Part shown: piece after piece, positions 57,107-64,000 of the stretch
Position numbering within the stretch: position 1 is the stretch's first letter
How the letters are laid out: every line of letters starts with the position of its first letter
DNA from: Aplidium turbinatum
Taxonomy: Eukaryota > Chordata > Ascidiacea > Aplousobranchia > Polyclinidae
Reading direction: 5' to 3'
DNA: 64,000 nt
NCBI GenBank assembly: GCA_918807975.1
Contig: OU964935.1
Location: 10,441,823 to 10,505,822, forward strand
Notes under the pieces: model-generated
Databases searched by the model: none
Seen by the model: the letters and a program-made list of their open reading frames with translations, nothing else
What the model was told of the DNA's origin: nothing
Program-made: the position numbers and the translations under genes

Positions 57107-57250
57107 TAGATGTCACTGAATGGAGGACTGTTTTTCAAATTGCATTGCTCAAGGCAAGGGCACACCCCGAGAGTAGAACCATCTCTGCTTGATCTTGTTT
57201 CTTTATTTGCAAAGTCAGACCATTATCCAACTGAGCTATCGGGTAAACGT
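57107..57250 (-). mobile_element. SINE-B copy, minus strand
   Basis: The minus strand reads 'acccgatagctcagttgg' (A box), 'gagatggttctactctcgg' (B-box region), then 'cttgagcaatgcaatttg' and 'gtcctccattcagtgacat', matching 18229-18400 and 5170-5402. Confidence 0.75.
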
Positions 57251-57711
57251 TACGGGGAAATCAGAACTCCTGGTTTGAGATACTTGGACCAGAGGTCCCC
57301 GACTACCTGGTCGCGAGAATGGCTGCCAAGAGCGCGAATTGGTTGAAAGTAGGAAGCCACAGAATAAAAGTGCTTACAGTGAAAACAATTGCAGCCATGC
57401 ACTGAATACGTACAAAAGAATATTACTTACCAAACCTATTGTATATCTATCTAAGCAGTAACGGATCCAAGGAGAGGCGTCTGGTCAAGAAAACACGGAA
57501 ATTGTCTACATTTTTGCACAATTTGTTCGCCCCTAGCTTAATCCCATGTCATAAATTTAACTGGTGGCATTGGGAACAAATGATTTCAGCAGTGAATTAA
57601 AAGAATATTGCTGGTAGCCTAACGTCTTAACTCTTAACGGACCCTTCAACACCATGGCATGGTAGGCCTAGTAGTGAAATATTCCAAACTAAACACATTG
57701 CTCACCAATTA

Positions 57712-58305
57712 CAATGGTCAACAAAAAAAAATATTTTTTTTCTTGCGTGGGCTTTAAGAACTGATTTAGGGTAACTTTGGGGTGCTGAATCCGAATCTGA
57801 CCTCAGATTTATCTTATCACGTCAGGTTTGTGAGATATGTTAACAGCAAATTGCTACTTTTGTCAAAAGTGGAAGATTTGGCGTTGCGTTTACCACCAAC
57901 ATAATGCAGTGCTATAACGAAAGGTTAGTGTTAGACAGACCAAAACAGCTTAAATAAGGTTACTGAACAAGCATTGCCATAGGCCTGTTTAAATCTTTGT
58001 GGTTTCATGCAAAACATTGACGGGGGTGGGGGTCAGTTATACTTTTAGCCTCCCTTTTAGTTTGTTACTACTGCATGGTTAATAATGTTGCTTAGAAAAC
58101 AAATTGGTATCAAAATTATAGTTGGTGGGTGTATTTAACGCAACGTCAAATTTTCCACTTTTGACAAAAGTAACAATTTGCTGTTATCATATCTCACAAA
58201 CCTGACGTGAAAGGATAAATCTGAGGTCAGATTCGGATTCAGCACCCCAAAGTTACCCTAAATCCATTGAAAAACTCCATGCAAGAAAAGTTGTGTTGAC
58301 CAGTG
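57712..58305. mobile_element. MITE derivative of the CACTG-ended transposon family
   Basis: The ends CAATGGTCAACAAAAA and TTGTGTTGACCAGTG continue as inverted repeats of about 120 bp through 'gatttagggtaactttgggg', 'tgctgaatccgaatctgacc' and 'tctcacaaacctgacgtga'. TTA flanks both sides. The middle has no frame. The terminal sequence is shared with 52323-54607. Confidence 0.87.
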
Positions 58306-59219
58306 TTAATGTGTTATTGAACTTATTTCAAGTATAACTAAAATATGTCTTGTATAAGCTATGAAAGGTGAAAGCACCTCAGATGGATTTTTGAAATGTT
58401 ATTTTGAACTCACATTTGCTATACAAACTTTCAACAAATAAATTATTGCAATATTTGCAATCCTTCTAGTATAGTCGTGAAAGAAAATATATTCAAATCG
58501 TAACTTCGATTTATCAAAACTTGTCACTCAAGCTTCGAAAGGAATCAAGTTTTGATTTGATGGTTTCATTGGTCAAATGTACGGTGTGCGTCTTGGTTGA
58601 AAAATCATTATTGGGCCTAAAAGTTCACAAAAAGCAATCAAAACGATGTTAAATTAGTCAAAATTATCTGGGGAACCATCCTCCCAGACCCCGATCACGT
58701 GTCCCAATGCTATTAATATTAGATTCCTCTTTCAACCTTGACTTTGTTTGGAAATATCTTTGTTTTACCACTTCCTGCTCGAAAATTTAGATTCGGCTAA
58801 CGATTCTCGTCTAAACAAAACTACGGAATATTTTGTTGTATCACAGGGTACACTTAATTAAAATACACTATTTATAATAAAATAACCGATACTGTAGTGA
58901 TGACATTCAACTAAAATCCCTTCACAACAATCCTGTATATCTAATTTGGTATAAAAAGAAATGCTAAACGAGAAAAGCAGCTTTGTGTTGCTTCGATTAC
59001 GTCTAAGCCAAGCCGACTGTTTTCGTTGTTGGACAGGGAATCGAGGGGGTGTAGAATTAGGTCACGTTGTGTTTACATATGCACACAATCAGACCAATTA
59101 GGCTAACCTGAATCTTCTATTACCATATTATTGAAATATTTTGTCTGATGGCGTTTTTCCTACGTTTGTAGCCTGTGTAGTAAAATGCAAGCAAATGCGA
59201 TGGACGATGTTAACTCGAT
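58306..59219. other. no gene recognised
   Basis: AT-rich sequence without recognised exons, inverted repeats or SINE boxes. Confidence 0.4.
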
Positions 59220-59648
59220 CAGTGGCGTAGCCAAGGGGGGGGGGGGGGTTGGGGGCTACAACCCCTCCCCCTTTGGCACGCGTGTGACGTCACGATATTG
59301 AGAATGATGCTTTCAGTCTAAAACAAATTGCCTAATTTTGAACAAAACTGCATTAAAAGAGCGAGTTTTGCCAATACTAAACATCTCAGCCAGGAATTAG
59401 CAACAAGAAAACACAGAGACTTAGCTTTATTTCCGAAAAATGTCGAAAAAAACATGATCTTATCCTTTTGCTATGCCACCGGACAGCACCATTTTACAGG
59501 AATATTCATACCCACATTTTTGTTGAAAATGCTCTCAGATTGCAGCAAATTCAAAGTAATTTTTCAAAATTTTCTGGGGGAGGCCCCCCAGACCCCCGCC
59601 GCTGGGTTGTCAAAACCCCCCCTTTCAAAATTTCTGGCTACGCTACTG
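59220..59648. mobile_element. hAT MITE, CAGTGGCGTAGCCA family
   Basis: The ends CAGTGGCGTAGCCAAGG and TGGCTACGCTACTG are flanked by a perfect AACTCGAT duplication (59212-59219 and 59649-59656). It is the same family as 25538-25965 in the opposite orientation, and is 429 bp against 428 bp. Confidence 0.94.
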
Positions 59649-59765
59649 AACTCGATACAGTTTACAGAATCAGTGAAACAATAGACGTGAGAAATGAATG
59701 GCCAGTGGCAGAGAATGGTGCTATTGTCCGCTCACAGCTCATCAAAGCATTGGCTTGCTATTCTG

Positions 59766-60157
59766 GGTAGCCACTTTAACAAGTCCAAATTCTGCCACTG
59801 CGAATGACTACAATGCAACCGCCAACCAATCAGAACATGTTATAAGAGGCTACCGTCCAATTGTGATCCTTCTCGCACTCATCCAGAGAGTTAATGCTTG
59901 TTTTGAACTTTATTTGGTAATTACAGAAGAAAAAGAGCAATAGCAGTAGTGGGAATCGAACCCGCGTCAATGAAATGACTACTTTCTAACCCTAACCTCT
60001 AAGCCAACCAGCTGACAAAAAATCCATCACTTAATTTGCTTTCTATCATCTTCTTTTCGCCATTTTTTACGTCACTTAAACCGTAGCTTGTGATTGGTTG
60101 GCGGTTTCATTCTAATCAATTTCAGTGGCAGAATTTCGACTTGTTAAAGTGGCTACC
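59766..60157 (-). mobile_element. mutator-like MITE carrying a tRNA-like core, copy 2
   Basis: The ends GGTAGCCACTTTAACAAG and GTTAAAGTGGCTACC are flanked by a perfect 9-bp GCTATTCTG duplication (59757-59765 and 60158-60166). The tRNA-like core lies on the minus strand at about 59948-60012. It has A-box-like 'tggcttagaggttagggt' and a perfect B box, 'gggttcgattccc'. It is inverted relative to copy 1. Confidence 0.9.
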
Positions 60158-60461
60158 GCTATTCTGTGGGTATGCTGCCGATAAAAGGTCAATCACGCTG
60201 TTTTGAAGAAGGGCATTAAATGATTTTTGGTGTAAAGAAATGCGGACCTAAGGCTACAAAGTTTGCTTCGAAACAAAATTATGTTATTTGAAATATTTTT
60301 GGTTGCTAAACTGGTTTTTAAATTGTTTTTCTTATAATAAAAAAGAATTCTTGGCGAAACGAAATGAACGAGTTCAACTTGGTAAGTTAGTAGCCTACTA
60401 TCTGCTGTATTAGAAGAAATTATTAGACGACGAAGAAAATTATTAGAACGACGAAGTAGAA

Positions 60462-60980
60462 GAAATTAGACGACGCATTGCATTATCAAAGTCGAGTTTC
60501 AACACCATGACAAAAATCTTTAAAGATCGAAAGCTCTCCAAAACTTTAAAAATTCGTTTGTTAAAATGCTTTGTTTGGTCAATTTTGATGTACGGATGTG
60601 AAACCTGGACGCTAACAACAAAAACCCGAAAAAAGCTTGAAGCTGCAGAAATGTGGTTTTACCGAAGAATTCTTAAAATTCCATGGACAGCTTATCGAAC
60701 CAACAGAGCAGTTCTCCAACAGATGGGCCAGGAGCAGCAGATAATGAGATCTATAGAAATGCGGCAACTGAAGTTCTTGGGTCACAACATAAGGAAAGGC
60801 GAACTTGAAGATTTATCTTTAAGTGGAAAAATAATAGGAAAACGATCAAGAGGAGCTCAAAGATTCACATTTTTGCACAATTTTCAACCACAAATCAAAA
60901 ACCCTACTAAAATTTGGCAAGACGCACGAGATCGATCAAACTGGAACATCATTGTACATCGAGGGCTGTATCAGCCATGA
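60462..60980 (+). mobile_element. LINE reverse-transcriptase C-terminal fragment
   Basis: The frame EIRRRIALSKSSFNTM, then LLKCFVWSILMYGCETWTL, FYRRILKIPWTAYRTNRAVL and RQLKFLGHNIRKGEL, ending RSNWNIIVHRGLYQP, is the typical post-catalytic tail of LINE polymerases. The catalytic YADD region is absent. The open frame of about 170 residues is intact, suggesting a fairly recent 5'-truncated copy, of a family different from 29042-32112 and 61075-62690. Confidence 0.85.
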
Positions 60981-61074
60981 TACCTACAGAGAGAGAGATC
61001 TGCTGTATGCTCCTATAAACAGAGTATGCTGTATTAGGTTTGGAAATTTTTTCTTCAAACTGTGTTTCAGAATA

Positions 61075-62690
61075 TCAATGCCATTCGTCGTCGTCTGAGC
61101 TTCTGGGGCCGAGGGTCTATCCTTTTACCACCCCAGATTCACGATGTTCCCGGACTACACTGGAAGGCTGCTAGAGAGCAGCCAGTCTTTAGTTTCATCA
61201 TCCATGACGCGCAGACCTTCCACTCCGTTAGGTGGCTTGAAGATGGTACAGTCATTGATGATGTGGTCTGCGGTCTGTTCCTCGGCACCACATTCACAGG
61301 AGGAGGAAGAAGCCATTCCCCATTGGTGCATGGTTGAGCGGAAAAGCCCGACGCCCGTACGGAGACGGTTGAGGCGCACCCATGCCTGTCTCTGTAGTGT
61401 CAGGCCGATGGGGCGTGTGTCGGCGTCGGGGATGAATGAATGGAGTCTGGTGGTGCTTGACCTCCAATCAGAATTCCATTTATGGTCCGCCCAAGTAGCC
61501 GCAGAGATGTCTTGTTCATCAGCTTCGTTGATCTGAAGCCGAGCGGCTGGCACGAATGGGTGTCTTGATTTCAGTCGGCGGGGGTGCCCGTTTGGGAAGG
61601 CAGAGATCTTGTGGTGGAGAAGATGGTTCGGCTCCAGTGCCCGTCGACCGAGGGACAGAGTGGCTTCTTCGCGACGAAGCTCAGCAGGTTGGATGCCAGC
61701 GAGAATGGGGTGATTGTCCAATGGTGTGGGACGCAGGCATCCGGTCACTGTGCGCAAGACGCTGTTTATGGCAGTGTCGATGTTGTGGCAGTGAGCACTG
61801 CGGCACCAGACAGGTGCACAATACTCTGCAGAAGAGTAGACAAGGGCTAAGGCTGCTATTCGCAAAGTGTCAGCCCTCGCCCCCCAGCTAAAGCCTGCCA
61901 GGCGCTTCAGTAGTGCAGCGCGGGATGTTAGTTTCTTGCGCAGTGACACCAAATGGTGGCGGTATGTGAGCGATCTGTCTAGTGTCACCACCCCAAGATA
62001 CCTTGGCTCGGGGCAGAAGGACAGAGGTTTTCCGTTGTTGTGGACATGTAGCTCACGATCAGCTTCCCGATTGTGTAGGTGGAAAGCTGCCGCCACAGTT
62101 TTGGTTTCGCTGAGTTTCAGTCGCCAGTTCTGGAGATAAGCTGAGATGGTTTGCATGTCCTGGCTCAAGGTGTCTTCTAGATTTTCCCACGACTTTGTGG
62201 AGTGGAAAATTGCCAGATCGTCCGCATAAGCGTATTTTGCGAAGACCGTGGTTGGCAGGTCGTGGGTGTAGATGTTGAAAAGAAGTGGAGCCAGGACCGA
62301 TCCCTGTGGGACGCCGTTTTTCAGGCGTCTCAGTCTGCTTCGCCGTGAATTGCCGGTGGTGAGGGTGAAGCTTCGATTCCTGACAAGTTCCATAATCATA
62401 TGGACCATATGTCGGTCAGGAAGCAGGCGAAGCAGCTTGTAAGTAAGGCCGCGATGTCATACAGTATCGTAAGCAGCTGTGAGATCTAGAAAGACAGCGC
62501 CGGCCTTCTTTTCTGCCTCAAAGCAGTCCTCGATGTCTTGGGTCAACAGTGTGACCTGATTTACAGTGGATTTTCCGCGCCGAAACCCAGCTTGCTCTTT
62601 TGGAAGGAGCGGGTCGATGATTGGGTTGACGCGGGCATAGATCAGCCTTTCGAGGATTTTGATCAGCCTTTCGAGGATTTTGAATGTCTG
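61075..62690 (-). mobile_element. Jockey-like LINE, 5' truncated, antisense
   Basis: On the minus strand from about 62690: LIYARVNPIIDPLLPKEQAG, FRRGKSTVNQVTLLTQD, AVFLDLTAAYDTV, one stop in place of a Trp codon (about 62459), HRGLTYKLLRLL, then NGVPQGSVLAPLLFNIYTHD and the catalytic KYAYADDLAIF. The C-terminal region follows to 61155 with CAPVWCRSAHCHNID and CECGAEEQTADHIINDC, a His/Cys motif. Near the 5' break a 22-bp repeat encodes ILERLIKILERLI. The rest of the frame, over 400 codons, is open. Confidence 0.92.
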
Positions 62691-63183
62691 CCATTAAAAT
62701 GCCATTAAAAATGTCTCTCAAAACTTTTCGCTTGAGAAATTAATATAAGTGTTTTGGTTTTTTCCGGAGAAACAATGTAGACATTGGTGGCAGGCCAAAA
62801 AAATAAACCGAACTTTAAACCATGGCGTTGCTACTTTAAATTGATGACAATTTTTTAACAAATATCTATCGTCCGCAACATGTAAACAGCAAAATGGCTT
62901 TGCTCTTTTGGCTTTAAATTTTATTGACTACAAATTCAGAACATGATTCATCGTTTGATTAATAACACCATGTAACAAAAAATTAGTTGTGTCAAGTTTT
63001 TAGTATTTTTTGAAAGATATTGCTGATTAAAACATGCTTCTAGCAATTTTTTTCCATAAGTGTCGTTTAAAAGATATTTATTTAAGGTTTTCGAACTTTT
63101 AGTACCCTGTTTCTCAAGCTCTTATTCTAAATTCCTTATAAGGTCGGTAAAGTGTGACGTCATAGTGGCTATCATTTTAGCTT
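62691..63183. other. no gene recognised
   Basis: AT-rich sequence with no supported feature. It begins exactly where the LINE at 61075-62690 is truncated. Confidence 0.4.
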
Positions 63184-63193
63184 CATAACTGTA

Positions 63194-63459
63194 AAGGTAA
63201 AGGGGGGTCCCATACTTGATTCAAGTGTCGGGTATGAGAAGATAAGGTTCTCATTGTACTAAGCCTTCGGCACTAAGGAGAGTAGGGTGGCCAGTTCCTT
63301 TCTCTCGGCCGCCTTTACTTCAGCAACTACGCCCACCCAATTTATTACACCCTGGGTAGAGGTGAGCGGTGTTTTCAACAACCAGCTAAAGCCGGCAGTC
63401 GAACCAGGTGTGCATAATTGGAAAACCAACGCCTTATCCGTTGCGCCATCCCACCGTTG
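63194..63459 (-). mobile_element. SINE-D, tRNA-derived, with perfect target duplication
   Basis: Minus strand: 'caacggtgggatggcgcaac' and 'ggataaggcgttgg' (A-box region), 'acacctggttcgactgcc' (B box), then a tRNA-unrelated body with 'cccagggtgtaataaattgg' and 'tagtgccgaaggcttagtac'. A perfect 10-bp duplication, CATAACTGTA, flanks it at 63184-63193 and 63460-63469, marking it as a recent retroposition. The family is distinct from SINE-A, -B and -C. Confidence 0.88.
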
Positions 63460-64000
63460 CATAACTGTAGCTTGTATCATAACAAGGATCTTTGTTTGGT
63501 CATAGTCGCGGAATAGAGCAAGTACAGAACTTTCAATTTGTTTTTGTTTACTAACATTGTAATCAGAAAATATAGAACTTAAAATGTTTCAATCTTTTAT
63601 TGTTTCTTACTGTGTTCTGTAAAAAGCTCTAGCTTAAATTGCAGATAAGTTGGGAATTGGATCATCACGTGGATGCAAACTTTTTTACTGATTGTTTCTG
63701 AAACTTTTTGCTATGTCTGTGGTCCATCTATATAACTAACCATATCAGACCAACAAGCGATATGTGCAGTGAAACAAAGCTGGAAGCAATGCTTTTATAC
63801 TCATGAAATGTATTTTGGTATGGAAATTAGTGACCAAATTGACCAAGTTAAAAGCTGTGCACCTTATGTGATCTGCAGAACACATCGGTCCAATTTCGAT
63901 GACTGACTAAGGGGAAACGACATTTGATACTACAGTATTTGCCATTTCAAGAGTTTGGGGAGAACCCCGAAACCATACAGAAGACCGTTGTTTCTATATG

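Noticed and set aside
61062-62139. Plus-strand frames of 88-130 codons
   Set aside because: They are antisense shadows of the Jockey-like LINE polymerase.
1-64000. LTR retrotransposons, endogenous retroviruses or Polintons
   Set aside because: No long direct repeats with the expected ends, no Gag/protease/integrase or capsid-like frames were recognised.

Overview
The window is animal genomic DNA: AT-rich, built of spliced genes with GT-AG introns and crowded with transposons, SINEs and LINE pieces. No bacterial gene layout, CRISPR array or LTR/retroviral copy was recognised. Three host genes can be reconstructed exon by exon. A 3-hydroxyanthranilate 3,4-dioxygenase gene (HAAO-like) lies on the minus strand at 7966-13556, with its first coding exon not found. 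A Max-like protein X gene (MLX-like) lies on the plus strand at 27728-34473. An akirin gene lies on the plus strand at 41796-52282. These are conserved animal genes. AG-ended acceptor-like sites just upstream of two start codons and abundant hAT/SINE DNA would suit an invertebrate such as a tunicate, but the species cannot be fixed from the sequence.

Layout. 1-7.9 kb has no recognised gene. It holds a four-layer nest of transposons (1559-5081), SINEs and foldback repeats. 7.9-13.6 kb is HAAO, whose introns carry at least five mobile-element insertions. 13.6-27.7 kb has no recognised host gene. It holds hAT elements, foldbacks, a mutator-like MITE with a tRNA-like core, a 239-bp-arm inverted duplication and a decayed Tigger/pogo element with a second family inserted in it. 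27.7-34.5 kb is MLX, whose single coding intron contains a 3-kb antisense LINE. 35.5-39.1 kb is one hAT element with a second hAT inserted into its transposase gene. 41.8-52.3 kb is akirin, with nested elements filling introns 1 and 4. 52.3-64 kb is transposon territory: a CACTG-ended element with a decayed transposase-like gene, its probable MITE derivative, a second tRNA-bearing MITE, two LINE remnants and a SINE with perfect target-site duplications.

The host genes do not form a pathway. HAAO acts in cytosolic tryptophan/kynurenine catabolism; MLX is the dimer partner of glucose-responsive bHLHZip factors; akirin is a nuclear transcriptional adaptor. The main interest lies in the mobile DNA. 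Many elements have exact target-site duplications, several are nested in a readable order, and one insertion can be compared with its empty site elsewhere in the window. The best candidates for undescribed families are the CACTG element/MITE pair, the MITE with a pol III-like tRNA core, and a short family making 11-bp duplications. A 74-nt hairpin in an akirin intron is a possible small-RNA precursor.
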